A stretch of DNA of 64,000 bases from Sphingobium sp. SCG-1 (lineage in GTDB: Bacteria; Pseudomonadota; Alphaproteobacteria; Sphingomonadales; Sphingomonadaceae), in contig NZ_CP026372.1 in assembly GCF_002953135.1 (NCBI RefSeq), positions 186,001 to 250,000 of the forward strand. The letters run 5' to 3'. The position numbers were made by a program, and so were the translations under genes. Under the pieces are notes generated by a model. It was not told where the DNA came from and ran no database searches. It worked only from the letters and a program-made list of their open reading frames with translations. Below, piece after piece: positions 1-6,961 of this stretch (positions are counted from its first letter, which is position 1; each line of letters opens with the position of its first letter).

Positions 1-435
1 CACGAATTCCTGGAATGGGCGCATGTCTTCGGCCATCGCTACGGCACGCCTCGCGCGCCGGTTGAGGCGCTGTTGAAGGCCGGGCGCGACGTGCTGTTCG
101 ATATCGACTGGCAGGGCGCGCAGCAACTCTACCAGATCGCGGGCGGCGATGTCGTGCGCGTGTTCATCCTGCCCCCTTCGATCGAGGAACTGGAGCGGCG
201 GTTGCGTGGCCGTGCCACCGACAGCAACGAAGTCATCGAAGGCCGAATGAGCCGCGCCGCCGGAGAAATCGCGCATTGGGATGGCTATGATTATGTGCTG
301 TGCAATGATGACGCCGATGCCTGCTTCGAGAAGGTGCGCACCATATTGGATGCGGAGCGCATGAAGCGCAGCCGTCAGACCGGCCTCATCGGTTTCATCC
401 GAAAGCTGGGCAAGGCGACCGGCGAGGTCGACTGA
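1..435 (+). CDS. gmk: Guanylate kinase, 3' part (5' end outside window)
   Basis: The reading frame is open from the first base and ends at a TGA at 433-435, giving the last 144 residues. Guanylate kinase transfers phosphate from ATP to GMP or dGMP in the cytoplasm. The visible part contains HEFLEWAHVFGHRYGTP, typical of the GMP-binding region, then VLFDIDWQGAQQL, which matches the conserved DIDWQGA strand, and the lid-type stretch RLRGRATDS with its catalytic arginines. The C-terminal helix NDDADACFEKVRTIL also fits the family. The ATP-binding P-loop lies upstream of the window. Identification is firm; only the true start is unknown. Confidence 0.95.
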   Translation, partial: HEFLEWAHVFGHRYGTPRAPVEALLKAGRDVLFDIDWQGAQQLYQIAGGDVVRVFILPPSIEELERRLRGRATDSNEVIEGRMSRAAGEIAHWDGYDYVLCNDDADACFEKVRTILDAERMKRSRQTGLIGFIRKLGKATGEVD

Positions 436-543
436 GTTTCCGGCTCAGGCCGTTCGTGATACGTTGTTCCAGCACCGTCACGGATAAAAGCGCGGAACTG
501 GGCGTTCCTGCATAGCCGCTGATGGCAACAGGAGGGATTCGCC

Positions 544-1179
544 ATGTTCCGTACATTGATCGGGGGCCTGCTGGGCGGCCTCGCGCTGTTCCTGACGGGC
601 TTCGTCTTCTGGGGCACGCCACTGGCGAACATCGCCTATACGTCCGCCGATCCGCTGGCGAGCACCAATCTGCAAGCCACGCTGGCGCAGACGCTGACGC
701 CGACCGGGACCGGCGTTTATCTCATCCCCTCCACCACGACGAGCGAAGGCACGATCCTGTATGGCAAAGGCCCGATCGCGCAGGTGTTGTTCAATACGCA
801 GGGTTATCCGTCGCTCGACACGAATGCGCTGATCGGTGGGCTGATCCTTGCGCTGGTCGTCGGAGTCGTCATCGCGCTGGCGCTGCGTCTCGTTTCCAGT
901 GACGGCGCCACACGCGTTCGCGCCATTGTGGCCTTTGCGGTTGGGGCAGTCCTATGGATGCACATCGGGCAGCCGGTGTTCAACCACGCCCCTTGGGGCT
1001 ACTTCATCTATTTGGCATTGAGCGACTTTATCGGGTTGGTGCTGGCGGGCGTCATAGCCTCCAAGCTGATGCCCGACGTCAAAACCGTGCTCGCGGAACC
1101 TGTTGCCACGCGGCATGACCCAGTGACGGACGACAGCTTTGGATCGCCGCTACGGTCGGACAGCGACCACCTGCCCTGA
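544..1179 (+). CDS. Conserved membrane protein of unknown function
   Basis: I do not recognise the family of this 211-residue protein. The start is supported by an AGGAGG-like site at 529-535, just upstream of the ATG. The first 20 residues form a hydrophobic helix (LLGGLALFLTGFVFWG), followed by an extracytoplasmic-looking stretch rich in Thr and Ser. Three more hydrophobic segments lie around residues 98-115, 125-142 and 155-172, and the tail is polar. It is therefore probably an inner-membrane protein with four helices. It lies 108 bases after gmk on the same strand and may be cotranscribed, but has no evident functional link. Confidence 0.65.
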   Translation: MFRTLIGGLLGGLALFLTGFVFWGTPLANIAYTSADPLASTNLQATLAQTLTPTGTGVYLIPSTTTSEGTILYGKGPIAQVLFNTQGYPSLDTNALIGGLILALVVGVVIALALRLVSSDGATRVRAIVAFAVGAVLWMHIGQPVFNHAPWGYFIYLALSDFIGLVLAGVIASKLMPDVKTVLAEPVATRHDPVTDDSFGSPLRSDSDHLP

Positions 1180-1193
1180 CGGCAGGTGGTCGC
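1163..1193. terminator. Stem-loop between convergent genes
   Basis: GCGACCACCTGCC at 1163-1175 is followed after the loop CTGAC by its exact reverse complement at 1181-1193. The hairpin overlaps the stop codon of the plus-strand gene and lies 10 bases from the end of the minus-strand gene, so it can end transcription from both sides. It has no strong T-run, so its efficiency is uncertain. Confidence 0.6.
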
Positions 1194-1203
1194 AGCCTTC
1201 CGG

Positions 1204-1953
1204 TTACTTCGCTGGAGCCGCCGCAGGCGCACCGCTCAAAGCCTGCGCCGAAGGCTTGTTGACGGCATCCACCGATCCATCGGCCAGCATCGCCTTGGAC
1301 ATGGTGACAGCTTCTTCCTTTACTTTCGGATCATCGCTGGTCTGACTTGAGCCGATGAGCGCGCTCAGCAGCAGGTTCTTCGCGATCGGATCCGCTGCCT
1401 GTTCGGTGGCGGACTTGCGCGCCAAAGTCAGCGCCTCGGCATAGAGCGGAGCCGCGCCAGCCTTGTCTTGCTTCGTCAGCTTGGCATTGCCCGACTGGAC
1501 GAGGATACCGGCCAGGATGTTACGGCTGGTCGCGTCGGTTGGCTTGGCGGCGACGACCTTGCGCCAATGCGGCACGCTTTCGTCATAATAAGCGAGCGTC
1601 TTGTCCAACTGCTGCTGCGCACCTGCTGCGGCGGCGGCGGCGTAGAGCGCATTGGCAAGGAAGTTCACATTGTCGATGTTGGCGGGCTGGGTCTGCACGG
1701 CAGTACGGATCGCGGGCAATGCGGCTTCATATTTGGCAAGCGCACCGGCATTGTCGCCGCCCTGCTGCGCTGTCTGTCCGGCGGTGAAGTCGGTCACTGC
1801 CTGATTGAAGGCGGCGACCTGCGCCTGCGACATCTGACCAGCGGCTGGTGCCGTGCCAGCGGGCGCGGCGGGCGCCGCAGGCGCAGCCGCGTCCTGGCCA
1901 AAAGCAGGCGCGGTCGTCATCATCATCAGGGCGATAAGGGTGGTTCGGGTCAA
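1204..1953 (-). CDS. Secreted TPR-like protein of unknown function
   Basis: The 249-residue product begins with a signal peptide (LIALMMMTTAPAFGQ, cleavage likely after AFG or FGQ). An Ala/Pro-rich linker (residues 22-42) and a helical domain follow. That domain has repeating patterns such as DNAGALAKYEAALPAIRTA and KAGAAPLYAEALTLARKSA, which resemble tetratricopeptide repeats; the repeats are degenerate. It is probably periplasmic and may scaffold other proteins, but no specific role is visible. It is the last gene of the minus-strand run that starts at crcB, 92 bases after the ATP12 gene. Confidence 0.65.
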   Translation of the reverse strand: MTRTTLIALMMMTTAPAFGQDAAAPAAPAAPAGTAPAAGQMSQAQVAAFNQAVTDFTAGQTAQQGGDNAGALAKYEAALPAIRTAVQTQPANIDNVNFLANALYAAAAAAGAQQQLDKTLAYYDESVPHWRKVVAAKPTDATSRNILAGILVQSGNAKLTKQDKAGAAPLYAEALTLARKSATEQAADPIAKNLLLSALIGSSQTSDDPKVKEEAVTMSKAMLADGSVDAVNKPSAQALSGAPAAAPAK

Positions 1954-2045
1954 GGGCTCTGTCTCCTAAAGGGGCGCATACGCACCCGCTTGGGGTCAGG
2001 AACGCATGCGTAACGAACTGAATAGGCCTAACGATCTGCTGACCA

Positions 2046-2741
2046 TCAAGCGCGAACCATCCTACAGAAAGCAACGGCAGCGTCAAATTCGCGCCGGTGC
2101 GCTGCGGCCAGCACCTGCGCTTGGGAATCCTCCCCCCACATCTCCGCCTGCCATAGCGCATCCAGTTCGGCAGCGTTCCAGATCGCGTCAGGATCGGCCT
2201 CGGCATCAACGATCGCGAGGCCCAGTATCAGCGATCCGGTAATCGTGACGAGCGTGGATAAAGGCGCCAGTGTAAAGGGGTCGTAAGCGGCTACTGCCGT
2301 TGAAAGTCTTGCTAAAGTTTCCGGCGGCTGCGCGACATGAATGACGCCCGCCGTAGTTCGGAACGCGACGTCATAACGGCGGCGTGCCCACTCCAGCCAG
2401 GGGTTCCACTGCAATGCCTGCCGCTCCACCAGCGGCGCGGGATTTTCCGCTCTATAGCAGAGAAGGTCGGTTTCGGCGTAACGAGCGATATTCGCGGCGA
2501 AATCTGCGGGGTCTGGGGCAATCTGGTCGATGGCGGCGTTCGCGAAGCCTGTGGCAGGCATGGTGAGCGGATCGAGATCGTCTCCCTGTGCATCCCATTC
2601 CGCCGCGATGCCCTGCGCCAGAACCAGTGTCGGCAACAATAATGGCGCACGCGCAGGGGTGCGAACGATGCGCCCGTCGAGCGCGATCTGCCATCCCCCC
2701 TCGACTTCGCGTGGTTCGACTATCTTGTAGAAGCGCTTCAT
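2046..2741 (-). CDS. ATP12-family F1-ATPase assembly chaperone
   Basis: This 231-residue protein matches the ATP12 family in length and order. It has an N-terminal beta domain (MKRFYKIVEPREVEGGWQ, then the LDGRIVRTPARAPLLLP pattern), the conserved EWDAQGDDLDPLTMP segment, YAETDLLCYRAENP, and the C-terminal signature around AELDALWQAEMWGEDSQA. Mitochondrial Atp12 chaperones the alpha subunit of F1-ATPase, and alphaproteobacteria carry the bacterial counterpart. It starts 10 bases after the small membrane protein upstream, so it is probably part of the same transcript. The family call is secure; the exact role in bacteria is inferred from the mitochondrial protein. Confidence 0.9.
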   Translation of the reverse strand: MKRFYKIVEPREVEGGWQIALDGRIVRTPARAPLLLPTLVLAQGIAAEWDAQGDDLDPLTMPATGFANAAIDQIAPDPADFAANIARYAETDLLCYRAENPAPLVERQALQWNPWLEWARRRYDVAFRTTAGVIHVAQPPETLARLSTAVAAYDPFTLAPLSTLVTITGSLILGLAIVDAEADPDAIWNAAELDALWQAEMWGEDSQAQVLAAAHRREFDAAVAFCRMVRA

Positions 2742-2751
2742 CTCGTCTGCC

Positions 2752-3009
2752 TCACGGCGCGGGCGGCGTGCGCCATGCGCGCAGCAGAACGCGCGGAATG
2801 ACGATAGTCTGAATCAGGCCGACGGTTGCGATGATCGCGCCCAATGCCTTGGCCTTGCTGCCCTGTACCCAGCCGAAACGCTGCATCATGATGAGGAAGC
2901 CGAACATCAATATGAATACGCCCGACAACCGGAAGAGATTGATGAACAGCAGCCGCTGACGTGCGGCCTTGTCGGCATCTACGGGCTGTAGAGGTTCAGG
3001 GTCGGTCAT
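2752..3009 (-). CDS. Small two-helix membrane protein
   Basis: The 85-residue protein has two hydrophobic segments (LFRLSGVFILMFGFLIMM and the stretch around LGAIIATVGLIQTIVIP) joined by a short polar loop, so it should be an inner-membrane hairpin. The ATG at 3007-3009 is preferred over an upstream start because it overlaps the stop of the HAD phosphatase gene by four bases (ATGA), a usual sign of translational coupling. Proteins of this kind often sit beside ATP12 genes in sphingomonads; that neighbourhood statement is from memory. No function can be assigned. Confidence 0.7.
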   Translation of the reverse strand: MTDPEPLQPVDADKAARQRLLFINLFRLSGVFILMFGFLIMMQRFGWVQGSKAKALGAIIATVGLIQTIVIPRVLLRAWRTPPAP

Positions 3010-3665
3010 GGTGCGCCGATATGGCGGCCAAGGTCTGCGCTGTCCACTGCTACCGCATGAGCGCCCGCGGCGATCAGTTCGTCCGGCAAATGATAGCCCC
3101 AGTTGACGCCGATGGCCCGCACCCGCACACCTACCGCCATGGCGATATCGAACGTGGTGTCGCCGATCATCACCGTGGTGTCCGGAGACGCGTCGGCATC
3201 CGCAATGGCTTGTAGCAGCATCGCTGGGTGCGGTTTGGAGGGGTGACGATCCGCCGTCTGCAACGTCACGAAGCGATCGAGGATGCCGTGATGCGTCAGG
3301 CATAGATTGAGGCCGCGATCCGACTTGCCGGTAGCCACTCCCAGCGACCAGCCCTGCACCAATAGGGTCTCGATCAGATCGGTAATGCCCTCATACAAAG
3401 GTTCGCTGACTTCCCCGTCGCTGCGCATCTGGCGAAAAGCGTCGCGATAGTGATCTGCTATATGATGATGAAACGCCTCGTCCGCGTCGGGCAACAGCGC
3501 CGCCATTGCGTGCGGCAGGGACAGGCCGACGATGGCCAGGATTTCGGGACGAGACGGGGGCGTGAGCTTCACAGTCTCGAACGCGCGGGCCATGGCCGTG
3601 CAGATGCTGTGCTGGCTATCGACCAGCGTGCCGTCGCAATCGAAGACGACCAGCGGGCGGTTCAC
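3006..3665 (-). CDS. HAD-superfamily phosphatase, phosphoglycolate phosphatase-like
   Basis: The 219-residue protein has the HAD motifs in order: motif I at residues 8-14 (VFDCDGTLVDS, with nucleophile and general-acid aspartates), a helical cap, motif II near residue 115 (VATGKS), the motif III lysine near KPHP, and motif IV (VMIGDTTFDIAMA). This layout is that of Gph-like phosphatases acting on small phosphate esters such as 2-phosphoglycolate. The substrate cannot be fixed from sequence alone. The gene overlaps its neighbours on both sides by four bases and belongs to the tight minus-strand run. Confidence 0.85.
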   Translation of the reverse strand: MNRPLVVFDCDGTLVDSQHSICTAMARAFETVKLTPPSRPEILAIVGLSLPHAMAALLPDADEAFHHHIADHYRDAFRQMRSDGEVSEPLYEGITDLIETLLVQGWSLGVATGKSDRGLNLCLTHHGILDRFVTLQTADRHPSKPHPAMLLQAIADADASPDTTVMIGDTTFDIAMAVGVRVRAIGVNWGYHLPDELIAAGAHAVAVDSADLGRHIGAP

Positions 3666-4264
3666 GCGATGGTGCCGCGCATAAGCATCGCGATCTCGCT
3701 TTGGCCGTTAGCATGGAGCGCGTCCGCAACGGACGCCCGCACCGCTTCCGGCTTGTTCTGGCCGAGCTTGCGTGTGCCGCGCCACGCCTTGATCTCAAAG
3801 CTGTAGCCCGTGATGCCGCCCAACATCCGGTCGAAAAGCCCCTGGCGCATCTTGTCGCGCGTCCATCCGGGCTTGGGCGCGAGCATCGCCTCCTGCCGCG
3901 CGGACACTGCGTCGATCATCGCGATCAGGCCGTCTCGATCCGTTGCCGTCACATGCCCTTCCAGCTCGACCGTCACGTAATTCCAGGTCGGCACCTGATC
4001 GTCCAAGCCATACCAATCGGGGCTGACATAGGCGTGCGGCCCCTGCACCACGAACAGCGCCTCACCATCCATCAGATGCGCGGCCAGATCATTATGCCGC
4101 GACAGATGGAAGCCGATGCGATCGTCCGACAGGAACAGTGCGGGCACATGCGCGACGCGCGGGCCTTTGGACGTCTGCGCGAAGACCGCCCCCAGCCCGA
4201 CCTGCTCTATAAATCCGCGCATCGCCGCATGATCCGCCCAGGCGAATGTCCGGTCGGGGTGCAT
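3662..4264 (-). CDS. PaiB-family FMN-binding split-barrel protein
   Basis: The product is 200 residues when started at the ATG at 4262-4264 (MHPDRTF), which matches PaiB-like proteins. The longer reading frame into the pseudouridine synthase gene would add an Arg-rich non-homologous stretch. Supporting motifs are GPRVAHVPALFLSDDRIGFH, HLMDGEALFVVQGPHAY and SPDWYG...VPTWNY near the middle, which are hallmarks of the FMN-binding negative transcriptional regulator family. Bacillus PaiB affects sporulation and protease genes, but many members may simply be flavin-binding enzymes. It starts one base after the end of the upstream gene and overlaps the phosphatase gene. Confidence 0.85.
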   Translation of the reverse strand: MHPDRTFAWADHAAMRGFIEQVGLGAVFAQTSKGPRVAHVPALFLSDDRIGFHLSRHNDLAAHLMDGEALFVVQGPHAYVSPDWYGLDDQVPTWNYVTVELEGHVTATDRDGLIAMIDAVSARQEAMLAPKPGWTRDKMRQGLFDRMLGGITGYSFEIKAWRGTRKLGQNKPEAVRASVADALHANGQSEIAMLMRGTIA

Positions 4265-4265
4265 C

Positions 4266-5681
4266 CTATTCGTTGCCGCGTCCGCGCCGCTCGCCACGCC
4301 GTTCCTTGCGGACCGCCTTGGCATGTTGCCGCGCGAACTTCTTTTCTTCCTCACGCGTCGGCGTCGTATCGATTTCGTCGTCTAACAGCATGTCGCCCAG
4401 CGACATGTCGAAGGCCATGTCGTTCAGGCTGTCGAGGAAGTGCGTGGGCAACTCGGCCTTCACATCCACCTTGCCGCCGTCGGGATGATCGATGCGGATG
4501 CGACGCGCGTGGAGGTGCATCTTGCGACTGATCGTGCCGGAGAGGAACGCATCCTTGCCGCCATATTTGCCATCGCCGACAATCGGATGCCCGATCGCCG
4601 CCATATGCACGCGCAACTGGTGCGTGCGGCCGGAGAACGGCTGCAATTCGACCCAGGCGGCACGATTGCCTGCCCGTTCGATGATGCGATAGCGCGTGCG
4701 GGAAGGCAGCCCCTCCTTCTCGTCCACATGCATCTTCTCGCCGCCGGTTCCCGGCTGCTTGGCAAGCGGCAAGTCGATGATCCCATCGCGCACATCGGGA
4801 ACGCCGATCACGAGCGCCCAATAAACCTTGCGGGCGGTACGGCTGGAGAACGCTTTGGCGAAAAAGCCCGCCGAACGGGCCGAACGGGCGATCAGCAGCG
4901 CGCCCGACGTATCCTTGTCGAGCCGATGTACTAGCTTGGGCCGCTGCTCGCTGTCGAACATCAGCGCGTCCAGCAACCCGTCGACATGCGCGTCGGTCTT
5001 GGTCCCGCCCTGCGTCGCCAGGCCGGGCGGCTTGTTGAGAACGATCGCCTGCTCGTCGCGGTGGATCACCATGTCGAGCGCGAAGGCGACCTCATCCTCC
5101 GACAGCGTAATCTCGCGCTTGGCGCGGGCGGGTTTGTCGGGACGCGGCGCTTTGGCTTCGGCGGGCGGCACACGAATCGTCTGCCCCTCCGCGATCCGGT
5201 CGCCCGGTGCAGCGCGCGCGCCATCGACGCGCAACTGTCCGGTGCGCGACCAGCGCGAGACGATGTTGAAGCCCACATCCGGCAAATGCCGCTGAAACCA
5301 GCGGTCGAGGCGGATGCCATCGTCGTCCGCCGCGACCCGGAACTGGCGCACGTCCAACGTAACGCCTGCCGCCTTCGCCACTTTGGGTGCCGCTGCGGGC
5401 TTTTCGACTTTCGGCGCGGCGGCCTTCGCCGGAGCCTTGGGTTTAACCGCACCGGCGGCACGCGGCGGGCCGCTCTTACCGCTAGGCTTCTTCGCGCCGA
5501 ACTTCTGCCCGAAGCTGTTGCCTGCCTTGCCGCCGTCCTTGGGCGCTGGGAAAGATTTGCCCGCGCTGCGGCCGCGTGCAGGCGGCTTTGCGCTTTTGGA
5601 GCCGGTGGGCTTGCCTGGGGATCTGCCCCCGGATCTACCCGATGGTTTGCCGGGCCCAGGGCCGGGAGGACCATTTCTCAT
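4266..5681 (-). CDS. RluA-family 23S rRNA/tRNA pseudouridine synthase with long basic N-terminus
   Basis: The 471-residue protein isomerises uridine to pseudouridine in RNA. An S4 RNA-binding domain lies around residues 105-175 (RLDRWFQRHLPDVGFN through VDGARAAPGDRIAEGQ). The catalytic domain carries HRLDKDTSGALLIARS, whose aspartate is the nucleophile, and SGRTHQLRVHMAAIGHPIVG. The arrangement is closest to RluC/RluD. The first ~105 residues are a low-complexity Gly/Pro/Lys/Ser/Ala tail with no counterpart in standard RluC; no internal Met offers a shorter start. The ATG overlaps the crcB stop by four bases. A basic, acidic-free C-terminus also occurs after residue 445. Confidence 0.9.
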   Translation of the reverse strand: MRNGPPGPGPGKPSGRSGGRSPGKPTGSKSAKPPARGRSAGKSFPAPKDGGKAGNSFGQKFGAKKPSGKSGPPRAAGAVKPKAPAKAAAPKVEKPAAAPKVAKAAGVTLDVRQFRVAADDDGIRLDRWFQRHLPDVGFNIVSRWSRTGQLRVDGARAAPGDRIAEGQTIRVPPAEAKAPRPDKPARAKREITLSEDEVAFALDMVIHRDEQAIVLNKPPGLATQGGTKTDAHVDGLLDALMFDSEQRPKLVHRLDKDTSGALLIARSARSAGFFAKAFSSRTARKVYWALVIGVPDVRDGIIDLPLAKQPGTGGEKMHVDEKEGLPSRTRYRIIERAGNRAAWVELQPFSGRTHQLRVHMAAIGHPIVGDGKYGGKDAFLSGTISRKMHLHARRIRIDHPDGGKVDVKAELPTHFLDSLNDMAFDMSLGDMLLDDEIDTTPTREEEKKFARQHAKAVRKERRGERRGRGNE

Positions 5682-6058
5682 GCTACGCTCCGCACAAACA
5701 AGAGGCCCAGCGCCAGCGCACCAAGCGCACCCAGCACCGATGCCAGCACATAGCCGACGGCCAGCACGCCCTGCCCGCGTTCGATCATCATCACCGTCTC
5801 AAGACTGAATGCGGAGAACGTCGTAAAGCCGCCCAACACGCCCACCCCCAGCAACAGTCGCACCTGCTCGCCATTGACCAGCGATGCACGCACCAGCCAT
5901 CCAGCGAGCATGCCCATGGCAAAGCCGCCCAGCAAATTGGCGGCCAGCGTGCCCCAGGGAAAGGAAGTGCCCAGCAAGTGCGTCGATATGCGCCCGAGCT
6001 GATAGCGTAGCGCCGCCCCGACGGCGCTGCCCGCCATGACGAGGAAGGTATTGGTCAT
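5678..6058 (-). CDS. crcB: CrcB/Fluc fluoride channel
   Basis: The 126-residue protein has four hydrophobic helices and the Fluc signatures GAALRYQLGR near the N-terminus, GTLAANLLGGFAMG in the second helix and GGFTTFSAFSLETV in the third. The Phe-box phenylalanines and the TTFS sodium/fluoride site are visible. Fluc channels are dual-topology dimers that let fluoride out of the cytoplasm. The ATG at 6056-6058 is preferred over a start 12 codons upstream because it begins directly at the first helix. No fluoride riboswitch is evident in the 57 bases upstream. It appears to be the first gene of the overlapping minus-strand run. Confidence 0.92.
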   Translation of the reverse strand: MTNTFLVMAGSAVGAALRYQLGRISTHLLGTSFPWGTLAANLLGGFAMGMLAGWLVRASLVNGEQVRLLLGVGVLGGFTTFSAFSLETVMMIERGQGVLAVGYVLASVLGALGALALGLLFVRSVA

Positions 6059-6115
6059 GGAAGACGCCGTAGAAGGTTTTGCTCCCCGCGTCACCCCTGA
6101 GCGGGCAATGGAGCC

Positions 6116-6886
6116 TCAGCGGCCCTTATTGGCCACGACATCGACGGCCGTGCCGCCATTCGGTCCCTTGGCGAAGGTCATGAAATAGGCGCCATCGTCG
6201 TGGCCATTCACGCCGCCCAGCACATGCTCGCCGTCCATCAACTGATGCTCGGCATCATAGCCTGCGCGCTTCGCCTGCGTGTAGTAGAAGTCGATGACGT
6301 CCTGCATCGGCGCGCCCGCGATGAAGCTCGCCGCGCGGATGGTACAGTTCTGGCCGTCCGCACCCGCCGCTTCGACCAGCGCTGCACCCGGATAGAGACC
6401 GAAAGGCTGCGGCAATTTCTGCGCCCATTGCATCCCGTAATTGAGCTTCCCGTTGCAGCCGCCCGCTATGGGCTTGCGCTTGCCCTGTTCGCGCGCAAGT
6501 GCGCCCAGAGTCGCCGGGCCATTGGGACCGCAATCGGGACAAGGCTTCGCCTGGGTTGGGTCCGGCGCACGCTGCAACTTGCCGCCTGCAATCTTGAGCG
6601 CCTGCGCCGTGGCGTCCGCCCCTTTGAGCATCGGCACGCCGCCGCTTACTGGCTTTTCGTTCGATCGCACGGCATTGATGTTCGATTGCCCCGTCAGCTT
6701 CGGATCGACGACGATCTTTCCTTCCAGCGCCCCCCGTAACGCCGGGTCGCTGGCGTCATTGGTGAGTTCGGCGTCCAGCTTCGCCAGCTTATCCTCTTCC
6801 TTGTTGCCGCCACACGCAGCGAGCATCAGCAGCGGTAGGATGCACGAAGCTTTCAGCGAGGCGGATCGAATCATCGGGCGGGTCAT
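6116..6886 (-). CDS. Predicted lipoprotein of unknown function
   Basis: The 256-residue product starts with a lipoprotein signal peptide ending in the lipobox LAAC, with the cysteine near residue 25, so it should be anchored in a membrane facing the periplasm. The mature part has a polar region, a four-cysteine area (CPDCG, then GGCNG and QNCT) that could form disulfides, and a C-terminal domain with the pattern DVIDFYYTQAKRAGYDAE. I do not recognise a named family. It lies 57 bases upstream of crcB and 75 bases downstream of the helicase gene, all on one strand. Confidence 0.7.
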   Translation of the reverse strand: MTRPMIRSASLKASCILPLLMLAACGGNKEEDKLAKLDAELTNDASDPALRGALEGKIVVDPKLTGQSNINAVRSNEKPVSGGVPMLKGADATAQALKIAGGKLQRAPDPTQAKPCPDCGPNGPATLGALAREQGKRKPIAGGCNGKLNYGMQWAQKLPQPFGLYPGAALVEAAGADGQNCTIRAASFIAGAPMQDVIDFYYTQAKRAGYDAEHQLMDGEHVLGGVNGHDDGAYFMTFAKGPNGGTAVDVVANKGR

Positions 6887-6961
6887 GGACAGGCTCCTTT
6901 TGCCCTATGCCATCGGCCCGGAAGGTTGATTTTTCGTTAGGGAGCGGGAATCCGAGAGCGC

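Noticed and set aside
5986..6115. Fluoride riboswitch upstream of crcB
   Set aside because: The leader is only 57 bases long to the upstream gene and no recognisable crcB-motif pairing was found.
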